DNA from: Bullera alba
Taxonomy: Eukaryota; Basidiomycota; Tremellomycetes; Tremellales; Bulleraceae
Direction of reading: 5' to 3'
Assembly (NCBI GenBank): GCA_001600095.1
Contig: BCIX01000002.1
Location: forward strand, 1,984,001-2,048,000
Length of the DNA stretch: 64,000 nucleotides
Under the pieces are notes generated by a model. That model was not told where the DNA came from. It saw nothing but the letters and a program-made list of their open reading frames with translations, and ran no database searches. The position numbers and the translations under genes are program-made. Positions 21,810-32,766 of this stretch are shown here, in pieces. The first letter of the stretch is position 1. Each line of letters opens with the position of its first letter.

Positions 21810-23893
21810 TCACATGCGATGCTTGGCTTCGTGCTCGGGGAAGCTGCTGACAGAGGGGTTCGGCCCAGTGAGGCGGGCAGTGCTGTTGTTGTAAGGCACA
21901 CTTCCTTTGTCCTCCTCGATGTCCGATAGCGAGTCGCCCTTCTTGCCGAGATCATATGCGCCCTGCCATCGACGTCAGTCACTCAATCGACAAAGCAAGT
22001 AGGCGACTCACCGTCACATAAGTCTCAGTCTCGACCTCAATCTGGATCTGGTTGGTAGCGTGTCGAGACGACATGCCGAACACCTGAGGCTAGAGAACAG
22101 TGAGTAAGCACAATTGACTGGACGATTGCCGTGGATTGCTTACCTGATGGGTCGTGGCTTTCTCATTGTTGTGGGCGAGGTAGGAGATACGAGCGTTGAG
22201 CGAGAAGAGGAGACCGATGGTGTATGCCTTGCATTGAATGGCCTAAGAGGGGATGAGTGCCAAGCTCCACCGGATCGGACGGGAACACTGACCTGGAAGA
22301 CGGCTCCCAGAAGAGAAGATGGCTGAACAGCTGTAGATGAAGAGCTTCAGCATGATCACATGACCATCATGGCGCTACTCACACCACTCGGCGACGTAGG
22401 CGATGGAGAGGAAGGTGGGTGGGAGCTGGGCTTCGAAGGTCATTCGGACAAGACGGGTGATGAGCTGGGGATTAACCGTCAGTGAGTTTGCAACTGGACA
22501 AGACTGATCTGAGCTTACCTTGTCCGTGTGAGCCCAACTTCACAAGAAGCCAACGTCAGCTTTGCTTTACTGACAACAGGTAGGACATACCCCGACTTCG
22601 ACTTGTAGAGACCCCAGAGGATACCGCCGGCGATAAGGATATCGGCCGCTGTAGTGCAAGCGGTCCAAGCTGAACCAAGCATCAGCATCACACTCAGGAG
22701 CGTGGTTCCCGACCTTGACTCACTGATAAGAGTAGGTCCCGACTTGTCGGCACCGAGCAGACTCTCCTGACTACCGAAGACGATCTGTCGAGGGTCAGTC
22801 GGCTGGTACCTCAGCCACACTACGTTCAACTCACTGTGACTCCTAGACCTCCTCCGCAGCTACGTGGAACGGTTCACATCAGCCTCGCCCATCGGTGTCA
22901 GCCTGACGATACTTACGCAGCCAGGATCAAAGCCTAAGAGACCCTATTAGCGTGATACAACGAGAAGTGGTCCAAAGGCCGATACGTACAACGATGAGAC
23001 CCAGCAGGTACCAGTTTCGCTTGGTGAGGAGGAAGGCTCGGTACGCGAAGAACCCTTGGACGACAGAGACACACATGACTACCTGGTGTCAGCGATGCGA
23101 AAGCAAGGCGTCGTCACGAAGTGGACATACTATCGAAAGTAGGCATCAACATGAGCCATCTGCAACAGGTCAGTCGATATGGTATGGCAGGGGTGGAGGG
23201 TGATACTGACCTGACTTCCAGCCATGGCCTGAGCGAAGAGTAGAATCAGTAAACACCAATCACGGACGAACCACCATACTCACAGCCATTCTCCGAAGTG
23301 GTCGACGAAGAGGTACGAGATGTACGCCCCTGGAATGGTGAGTCCAGATCGAGGCCGATTGGGAGATGATGCTCTCACAGTAGTAGAAGGTGACAAGACA
23401 ATTCATCATCTGGAGCTGGTCAGCCATGATCGACTTGCGATGTCGTCACAGGACACTCACCAGACACCAGAGCACGACACATCTCGTCCACAGCTTATCG
23501 TCCCATTGGTACCTGCACGCGTCGCTCAGCAACGGCAAACGGGGAAGATCGATTCTCAAGGCGAAGCGACCACTTACGACAAGTAGTGGTACGCCTGCAT
23601 CATCAGGACACCGCTGTGACGTATCAGCGGACGGCCTCGCTCATCCCGACGCGTCGTCACTCACGCGAGGAAGGTGTCCAGGACCAAAGACGCGAACTGA
23701 CATCCTGTAGGATGGGGAGTTAGTCAGTAATGGCATGAGACGGGCGCATATTGGCTGGAACCATCACATACCCAGCATGAAGTGCTGCATCTTATCAGCT
23801 CACGTCATCTCAGCCGCAAGCTCTACTCACAGCCTGGGGGGCGAAGAGGGCCGCAGCCTGCGTCTCGTTGAAGCCGCCGATGAGGTCGGGCAT
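21810..23893 (-). CDS. Seven-TM-like membrane protein, DUF6534 family
   Basis: Twenty exons assemble with consistent phases to 1062 nt, or 353 aa, typical for this basidiomycete family. The start is MPDLIGGFNETQAAALFAPQA at 23893 and the stop is at 21810. Hydrophobic segments occur throughout: FASLVLDTFLAGVLMMQAYHY, CVVLWCL-MMNCLVTFYY, CVSVVQGFFAYRAFLL, YLLGLIVALILAAC and TTAADILIAGGILWGLYKSK. The last 100 residues carry the conserved CKAYTIGLLFSLNARISYL block and a polar cytosolic tail. The function of DUF6534 proteins is unknown. The gene is cut into very small exons, including one of 13 nt (around 23779) and several of 17-19 nt, which is extreme even here. The upstream element TATAAGA (24074-24080) is a possible TATA box. 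Confidence 0.82.
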
Positions 23894-25138
23894 GGTATCG
23901 GATATCGGAAGACGGGTGGTAGAAAAGACTGTAGGAGAGCGGAGAGGGATCACACAGCCGGTGAGTGCGGTGTGGACGAGTGTTGAGTGGTAGAGTTCAG
24001 ATGTAAGAGGGGGATGAGAGGATTTCGACGCGGACGGGGAACACAGTCAAGCCGTGAGTTTGTGTGTTGTGCTTCTTATACCCAGCTCCCAGCTTGTCGC
24101 CGAGTTGATTTTCACCGCCGGAGTACGACGATGAGAAGGACTAGCTTGCGCGGTCGTCAGGGTGTGAGCGGAGGTCGAGGACCGAGCGACGTCAAGGGCG
24201 TAAGAAGAAGGTGGGGTCGTTTTCGGAGGATTCGACAGAGCGAAGCTAGCAACGAGGCGAGCCGAGTTGGGCGATGGAGGGCGATGGACCACCGGTCTGT
24301 GGGCGGAACTTGAAATTCGGGAGTGGGATGGGGACAGGATCTGTTCCTTGATGAGTCAAAGGAGGGCTATTTAGGAGGGAGGAGAAGAAGCCAGAGCACG
24401 CCCACATCCACTCTTAAAGGAGGGTCGACTCATCGGAGACTTTTCCTCTTTCTCATGGACAACTCTCATCGTGGTGACCGAGTTTCGACGCTAGTCTGGC
24501 TGTCGTCGTGACTCGTGAGTATGGTCAGTATGTCTTGTCAAGCACTATATTCGAATGTCAACCGGGACACGGGTCATGTGTCAAGGGGTTGGGGTGCAGA
24601 TCTAGAGCTTGGCTCGGATCGAGATCTATCGAGACTCGAGAGGAGGTGGGGGGGTTCGGTCGCAATGGTGCGCACACGCTTCAGCCAGATCTCTCTAGCC
24701 TTTTCTCCGCTCGACTCCATCCGCTCCCCCCGTCCAATCTGCCCTGAGTCACCCTTCAATCATTAATCAATCATCACCTCATCACCTCTCATCACTCGAC
24801 CACATCAGGAACGCGGCACATGCTCGCGCCACCAGCCAAAACCTTGCACCCAACACGGGATCGTGGAGCATGTACTGTATACCGTATCCTGCTCCCACTG
24901 TACCAGCTCTGAGATATGAGCTACGAGACTTTGGTAACAGTCATGTATCTCATCGCTTGTCACGGAGCGAAACAAGTGTTCACTCTACTTTACCCACCAT
25001 ATTAATGGTGGTCCACTTCGTTAGCTTCTTCGAGCAACGGGATACACACCCAAATCACTCTACTTTGCGGGCCGTTCCTGGATGGTTCATCAAGCGGCCG
25101 CTGGACTGGACAACACGATGCATACCATGCTTAGACCC
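23894..25138. other. 1.2-kb intergenic region, no gene seen
   Basis: This region lies between the DUF6534 start and the LCB3 stop. It holds a TATAAGA element at 24074-24080 and short ATCACCTC-type repeats at about 24772-24796. Open frames are short and unsupported. Confidence 0.45.
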
Positions 25139-27329
25139 CTATATCCCAAAACCGAGAGCAGGCTCGAGAAGGCTGAAGAGCCATGGTAGGACTGTCGTGG
25201 CGAGGAATGCGATACCAGTGTACACACCGACCTTCGTGAGCACTTCATGTTTGCCTTATCAGCCACAGGGACACAAGACCACGGGCCTGACTCACCTTCT
25301 GCATCGTATTTCGCTCGCTCCTCCGCGTTCTTCCTCTTCCGCCTAGGAACCCACTGTATCTCCTTTTCTACCCCGCTCCCATCTAGCTGTCGTCTAGAGG
25401 CTCCATCTGAACCACCGTGTCGCCTCCTCAGGTCTGAGGGGGGTTTCAGCGAGATGGGTGAAGTGCTCAATTTCCCATCTTTCGTGAAAGACAATTGCTG
25501 GGGGTCGGCACCAAATACTGGTGTCTCGGAACCGCTGACACCGGGTGTGACGTCTGTCGAGTTGGAGGGCGACGGCTGATCATCAGGTCGAAGGTCCAGC
25601 ATCGAAGGGATGGTACGCAGTGGTGCTGGAGGCACTTCTTGGTAGTCTCTGCGAGGTGTCAGTGGTGAACGTACGTTCGCTCGCTTGGGAAGACTCACGC
25701 CGCGGATTTGTAGAACCGCCTTGTGGGCAACTCAAAGTCGAACAAGGTGGATGTGTATCGGAAGACTGGCGGGAGGATCTGCAACAGAATCGACTTTGCT
25801 ACCAGTCGGAATGCTATCATGCAGCCGATGCCTGTCAAATCGTCAGCTGACTTTACCTATACATCGGCCAGCTGGTGCCAGTCGACTTACCAAAAACGAT
25901 ACGATAAGCACTTAGGAAAGCCACCGAGAGGGGACTTCTGCCCATACCCAAAAGCGTAGTGTCCACGGATGGTACGAAGACCCCTTTTGCGACGGTCCAC
26001 TGGCCCATCAGACCGCCCAGAGTCACGCCCAAGACTGCGATGGCGTCTTCGAAACAAGGGCAATCGTCCACTGGCTCCGGGTGATAATGCACAAGCGCTA
26101 ATATCAGGGGTATCGAAATGAGTGGTACTGGCGATGAGGGCATCAGTCCAAGTCACAAGCTATCCAGTCCTGACAATGCTGAAGAACGCAGCTCACCCGA
26201 TGACTTAGCCGAAGCCGCCCATACTTCCACCTGAGACTTGAACAGAACTACGACGGCCCAACATCCGAACCCCATCAAACTTCCACAGATAATGTCAGCT
26301 GAAGCAGAGTCAGCTCTGTGTCATCAAGCTCATACTTTAGGTCGAGCTCACCACTCGAGTGCATTCCTGTATACAGTCTCCCTGCCACGACACTGGACGC
26401 GTAGAGGAATAGGACTGGAGTTGTTCAGCTGACTGCGCTTGACAAGCGATATCAGCTACCCACCTGTCCATAGCGCCATCACGGGCATTGCTCCAAAAAC
26501 GCTCCTCGTTTGCCACGCCCAATCCGCTAGGAACAAGGCTATGCTGACAGAATTCGTCGAATGCGATGATGGAAAGCCTGTGTCGAGAGTCAGTCTTGTC
26601 ATAGTCCATTTACGAATGCGTATACTTGCCGTATTCGTGATGGTGATTCGACATGCCTGAGCGGGAGGAATCGGCGTCAACGGTGGACGAACATCGCCTC
26701 CTGGACGCTTTGACTCACTGATTCTGATGACCGGCGGGGAGTACGGTCTCGGTGTACAGACCACGTCCTTTGCGAAAGACGAGACGTAAACGCCCAGACT
26801 GACATTATAGATCATCCTAGAGGCGAGATGGTCAGTCCACTACTCTCCTAGGCTGTGGGATTGATGGGTCTCACTCTCTGCCTCGTTCCGGGAAGCCAAA
26901 GAAGAAGGAAAGGGGGAGACAAGTTGCCAGGAATGCGTGTGCTAAGATTGGTCGAGCCAATTGATCAGTTCTTCCTATCCTTCATCATTACCTCTCGTCT
27001 ATCCCGAGAGGAGGGCAGGACCAAGGTCAATGGCTGAGTCTGAACTCACTGCCGAAGATAGCTGTCCAGTAGAAGAATGTATCCCTCATTGGCGTCCTAA
27101 CTCGTTTCTGCCATTCTGCCATCCAGTCCTTCTCGTCTCGTAGCCTTTGTACCAAGTATCTGCGCATCCCAGCTCTCCAGGGACTTAGCAGCTTGTCATA
27201 TACCTCGTCTGGCTGACATCCGGGCTCGTAGGACACTTTGCCATGTAGCGGGGGTGATGGCAGTGGAGCATCAGTCTGAATGACCAAGGAGGGCGGTTTC
27301 AAGCCACTAGACGAGCTCGCGCCGGACAT
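25139..27329 (-). CDS. LCB3: Dihydrosphingosine/phytosphingosine-1-phosphate phosphatase (LCB3/YSR3 type)
   Basis: This PAP2-superfamily ER membrane enzyme dephosphorylates long-chain-base phosphates, recycling sphingoid bases. The multi-exon minus-strand gene starts at MSGASSSSGLKPPSLV (27329) and stops at 25139. All three phosphatase motifs are visible in order: KDVVCTPRP (K-x6-RP), GFPSSHSTNS (the PSGH equivalent) and GRLYTGMHSS (SR-x5-H). FWYWTAIFG-like membrane segments precede them. The block PCFEDAIAVLGVTLGGLMGQW is typical of fungal Lcb3. A long Ser/Pro-rich and basic loop (about 25280-25690) lies before the last transmembrane segment (VGVYTGIAFLATTVLPWLF). It lies 367 bp downstream of the OPT transporter, on the same strand. 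Confidence 0.88.
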
Positions 27330-27696
27330 GGCGGGAGTGTGCTGGAGTAGGGAGTTTCCCTGAAGTGATGATCGTTCTCCTCGTTGCTGGCCTGCTACTG
27401 CTGTCGAAGAGTTGACGGTTGATTCTGAACGTTGAACGTTGTCTCTTGGTCCCGTATCTTCTTATACTACCCCGACTTGTCAAACGCGGTCAAGCTGAAA
27501 CACCGAGATCCAACATCACATTCGCGCTCAAACGTCTTCAAACACGGCTATTTCGAGGCCGCCAGGCACGATTCTGGTAAGTTAACTATATCGAGGGCGA
27601 GGATCCAGGTGACTCGCTGTGCATCTATCGTGCCGTCGACTCCGATTGAGATACTCTGGACAATGGAGCATATGCATAGCCATCCCGACATATCCC
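27330..27696. other. Intergenic region between OPT transporter and LCB3
   Basis: This 367-bp tandem-gene spacer must hold the OPT terminator and LCB3 promoter. No distinct element was recognised. Confidence 0.4.
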
Positions 27697-30634
27697 CTAC
27701 GAGCACATTCCGGAGCAGTATCCTCCTCCACCTCTATCGCAGCCCCAACAGCTGACCGCTCCGTAGCCCGCCGATGTCAGTCCTAGGGTTACTATGCTCA
27801 ACACCCCTTCACCCAACACGAACCCAGATGCCACTACAATCGCATACAGTGGCGTCTCTCCATTGTGACTCCTTTTGGCGCTCGCGTAGGCGATATACCC
27901 CCCGATCAGCCGAGCGAGGGAGAAGGACGGGGCGTTGAGGAATCCTACGGCGAAGGCGATCCCAGAGGGTAGGTAGGGAATCAACCGGCTGAGCGAGGGA
28001 TATCGAGCTGAGAGGGGCTGTTTGAAGGATTTCACGGCGGAGACGAAAGCGAAGATCATTCCGAAGATCACCATGAATGGGACTACGTGTGCGGGCAGCG
28101 ATCCGTTATTGAGTAGACGAGCGAGGTTGAGCCTGAGTAACAATGAAGGCTTCAGTACAGTAGCCAGTTCCTATGATAGCCTACGACTCACCATATTCCA
28201 GCGGAAGGTACAGCAAATTGAGGCCCCGGTATCGTGTAGACCGAAGTGTAAAACTTGTACCCGGCGGTAGAGACGAACACACTGGCGAGACTGCCAATAA
28301 TCTGGCCGTAGAACTGCGATCGAGGCGAGGCATGCAGCAGATGTCCAGTTTTGAGGTCCTGCATCAAGTCTCCAGCTCTGAAAGATTGTCAGTCCCAAGC
28401 GTTCACACCATCAGGTCCTGTACTCACTGTTGAGCTCCAGCCTGAAGGTTGCAGCGATCCCATCAGCCTCCGCCCCAATCTGCAAATTCGGCACTGACCT
28501 CGGCAACTCCACCTGCTATCACATTTGCAACCACATTTCCAGGCTGCAGCACTGCAAAGAGAAGCTGGCTGATCTTTCCAATACCAGATACCTACAGCGC
28601 GTCGTCAGTCAAGTCGCCGCAGATGGCGTCCAGGCCCTCTACTCACCGGATTGATATCCGTTTCTCCCAGTGCTCTCACTCCGATCAGACTGAGCACACT
28701 TGCCAATACCAGCCCGACGGCCGTAGCCCACGGATGTATACCATCACTGCCAAAGACCATCCAAACGAGTACCACTCCCAAAACACCGCTTAGGACCAAT
28801 CCGCCCTTGACCCAACTCAGGGGGACGAGCCTCTCTGGCGGCTCGTGTTCCGGATCCGTGTTCTCATCTTCTTCCGGTTCAGGATCGAAATAGTCGTCGT
28901 CCCGGGCAAGTCTGGATTCTTCGGGCGAAGAAGGCGCTTGGAAGACTCTTGATCCGGATGACCGCTGTCGATGGTGCGAGACCGCTTTGTTGATGTACCC
29001 TAATGTGATGGGGAGTAAGGAGATGATAGACTCGGCAATCATGATAGCCAACGCGACCCAGAGCTATGAACGGGCTGTCAACGAAGATCGATCGATCGTC
29101 AGAGCGGCTTAGCTCACGATCCAGCCTCGGGAGCCGTCAGTCGTCGATCCGACCTTGCCTGGAGCCCAGCCGGAATGCTTTGCCAGAGGTGACAAAATAG
29201 CCCAGCCGACGATCATACCGGCATTCATCGACAACGTGACGGGAAAGCCCATAATGATGCCTAACACATATCAGCATGGATTCAACTCATCAACTTCTAG
29301 AGCTTACCTTGACCGACGTATGAGAGGGACGGTGTGAAGCTGTACCCTCGAGTCAGACAACTGGTAAAAGGGTCTGCCAAGATTTGCTCACTACCACACC
29401 CAATTGGCTGCCAAACTCGTTCCTGCCACCGCACTGGAGATGTCGAAGATGGGTATAGCGAACAATATCGGGAAGAGAAAGCTGAGCACCTTTCGACCAT
29501 ATCAGCACTCAAGACCATCGCTCCGTCTCAGATAGGAATCCCAGTTACAGTCATGGCACCACTAGCTGCAAAACTCCAGCCGAGAGCCCACCATCCAGAG
29601 CCATTCATCTCATCCGCGCTCTTCCCCCTCTTATCCCTCACTGAGTCAAATGACTCTCCCCTCACATCCTCACCGTCCGAGAAGCCTGGAGGCGACAACG
29701 ATCGGGAAGTCCTGGCGAGCGGTCGATAATCACCAGCTGCATTTGGCTTTAGGGTCTGTGATGGAGGTGGAATCTTGTGCAGCAAGGCAATCAGCTGTGC
29801 CGTGGCAGCTGACGTACTGTATTAGCTTATACACTGGCGCAAAGAGAGTCTAGCTAGACGTACTGCCTGAGGGGAAGACCAGCTTCTCTTTGACAATGAC
29901 CTGTCGCCGTAATGGAGCGGCTAGGAATACTCTTTGCCAGATTCTATCAGCTACAACGCCTAAGGACGAGCATCGATTGTTCACTCACCCGAAGAAAGCG
30001 ACAGCGAGACACCATAGTACCAAACTCCCATAACTCAAGACTACGGGATCCCTCCCGTCTTCCTTCTGAGTTAGCATCTCAAGAGCGGGTATGATCCCGA
30101 CCAATCCCGCTGCCAGGGGCATAGTCCCCGTCGCCACAGCGACCGTCTGCAAAATGACATTCTCCTGCGGTGTGAATGGCTTCGATACGAGGGTCGGTAA
30201 GACTCGTGGGATGAATTTGAAGATGGCGAAACCAAGTAGAGCAGATTGTAGCGACATCATAGACACCCATCCTGGCAATATGTCAGCTAGACTGCCAATG
30301 ACAGAGAAGGTGCTGTTTTATCCAGAGGTACCTGTTTGCAAGCCAAAATAGATATTCGTCATACACAGGACCACCCTACCATCCAGTCAGCTGCGACACG
30401 GAGCGAATTTCTGGATTTCTCGGCTCACCCAACCAGTAGCCCAACAATGACGGCCCTCAGAGTAAAGTCGTTCTGCAGGGGCGCCATCTGTTCCAGCTCG
30501 AAATCCAGATCGTCATCCAGGTCAATGCCGCTCGATCTCCCTCGTTCCGGCGAACCAGGACTATCGACGGCGAGGTTTGTCAGTAGAGCCCTTCTCGATG
30601 GATCGTCCAGCCCTCCTGCTCACATGGGGTCCAT
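27697..30634 (-). CDS. OPT-family (oligopeptide/metal-chelate) transporter
   Basis: This many-exon minus-strand gene starts at 30634 (MDP, then IPGSPERGRSSGIDLDDD after the first intron). The cytosolic N-terminus is acidic, and ALIVGLLVG-type segments follow: TLRAVIVGLLVG, CMTNIYFGLQTGWVSMMSLQSALLGF and SKPFTPQENVILQTVAVATGTMPLAAGL. That TPQEN...T(V/A)A block is diagnostic for the OPT superfamily, as is the later AGDLMQDLKTGHLLHASPRSQ. A long acidic loop (about 28800-28930) precedes further membrane helices. The C-terminus is Cys/Gly-rich (SCWGCDRGGGGYCSGMC). It looks closest to the yeast YGL114W group, whose substrate is not established; metal chelates or peptides are possible. Confidence 0.85.
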
Positions 30635-30921
30635 TTTGCGAGTGTTTGGTTCGAAAGGACGAGGTGAGGAGTCAAGGAGATGTGTGATGACAGAGCTTTG
30701 ACGACCGTCAGTCAAACATACTTCGGCCAAATCCGAATTCCGAAGGGACGTGCGGCTGGTTGACCGTGCTCCTGTAAACGTCTTCCGCAATCTTCCTCCT
30801 TCTCTTCCTCTCTTCCTCTCTTTCCCTGCTCCTTCTGTCCCTTCCTTCCTCCCACGCAGCCTGCCACCTTAGCTTGAGTCATTCTTGTATCTGCGATCCA
30901 GTGGGTGATTGCGACTTCGCG

Positions 30922-32487
30922 ATGAGCTTGTTCGAGACCAAACGCAAGAGGTCTTGGACCGAAGAGACTCAAGCGACCCCGGAGAAAGATAGCTTTCTCG
31001 AGCTAGACTTGTCGCCCCTGCCGAAGGTAATCCATCTGACAGTCCATTTAAGAGACTGCTGACAGATTCCCACGCAAGAGACTAATGCCAATCGATAAAG
31101 AAGGCATCGATGGATCGATGCCGACCTCATCTTATCCTTCCAGCTCGAGCTCGATCGCGCGACTCATGGACGACACACCTTCACCGCCGACCAGTCCTGC
31201 CTTCAGAATCGCATGGACCTCGGAAGATCTCAAGCCTGCTCCCCACTCATCTCCACTGACTCCATGTCCCATCAGAGGCACAAGGTCAAATATTCCACTC
31301 CTTTCCTGACAAGTACACAACACCTCCAGTCGTCACAATACCCTTCCTCGCTGCAAGACGGACATATCGCCCCTCTCACACCCCCATTCCTTCTATCCGA
31401 TCAGACTACATTCGCTTCAAAGCTCTTTGGCTATCAACTTCCGCCCAGGCGATCAAGATCCGACGTCCACCTACCTTCCGCCAAAGTCTCTAACTTTCCT
31501 CAGCCTAACCCCTTTGTCGTCGCCCATTCATACTGGACCTCAACGCCCTCCAACCGCGAGCTCAGACGCTCAAGCTCGTACGAAGAGTCCTCCGAAGGCA
31601 ACATTATTGCAGTATGCGACTGGCGAGACTGTTCCGACTCAGACGGTGACAGCGACGATACACTGGCCGAGGATGACGAACAAACGGCTTGGTCGAGCGA
31701 TATCGACTTGGAAAACACATCTGGCTTCAACAACGATGATAACATCGCGCACTTTGGCGTGAGTCCTCATACTGCCTCTTGGGTCAAAGCCCCGAATCTA
31801 ACGTCTACTAGGTACATGGCAATGAAGCTCAGATCCGTCTTTATGGGCCCACGATCCCAATGACTCCAGACTCCTCTCCCCTTCTCAATGGCATCAGCAG
31901 CCTGAGCGTATCGTCTCCCATATCTGCAGACTCCAGTCCCATCCGTCCAGCACACTACAAACTCAAGCGTCGACGATCAGAGGCAGGACTCGACGACATC
32001 GAAACCGACTTTCAGCTCGACTTGGGATGTGCCTCTGATCCAGCTTCCCCTTCCTCCGACATCTCAACGGCGCTCACTACCCCGCCAAGCTTCACCCCAG
32101 GTTTGCGCATACGTCCGGCGGAAGCGCAGAGCAAGCCTTTCGAAAAGTGGTGAGTGATTCCTAAATATACACTTAGGCGGTTCTGATCGTCGCAATAGCG
32201 GATACGACGATCCTGCCGCATCAGCAGATCCATCATCTTCGATCGGTTCCACTGACTTTGACGGGCTAATCTTCAAGTCGTCACATGGTCAAGCACAGCA
32301 AGCCCTCTCTCCAGTCGTAGCTACAGTCGCGCCGCAAAATCATCTTCGACTGATTCAAGACGATCCAATGCAAGCATTTCGGACCCCCAACATCGTCATG
32401 AGCCCTCGAGACCAAGAGCGAGCAGCAAAACCAAGACAACCACTACATCCTCTACGAGCCTACAGAGACAGGCAGTGCCCGTACTGA
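30922..32487 (+). CDS. Ser-rich acidic protein of unknown function
   Basis: The plus-strand gene is divergent from the OPT transporter (287 bp). It starts MSLFETKRKRSWTEETQ, with an NLS-like KRKR, and continues in Ser/Pro-rich, acidic, low-complexity sequence. This includes DWRDCSDSDGDSDDTLAEDDE and a cluster KLKRRRSEAGLDDIETDF. The final exon ends RDRQCPY at 32487. Likely exons are 30922-31026, 31079-~31284, ~31314-31752, from 31812 to about 32151, and 32201-32487. No domain was recognised. Between about 31210 and 31315 the coding frame shifts and only a 29-nt 'intron' fits, so this part may hold an assembly indel or an unusual splice. Function unknown; nuclear localisation is inference. Confidence 0.5.
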
Positions 32488-32766
32488 CAAGCTGGCTCGC
32501 GATTCTTAGCAGAGATACAAGCGCTACCTACAGACAGACAAGGCCAGCAGGTCGGAGAAATGAGTTCCCGAGACACCACATGTAACCATGCAATAGTCGA
32601 AACACTCGTTGCATGAGATCTACCCGCTCGATACGGAAACACCTAGTCAGACAAGGCCTATACCCTTCATCAAGACCTATCCCGACCTATCCCCTTCGAC
32701 ATTCTTACAGCCTGAGCCCCTTTTACAACCGGTATATCTCCCACCACCTAATTCCCACCACCCTGA

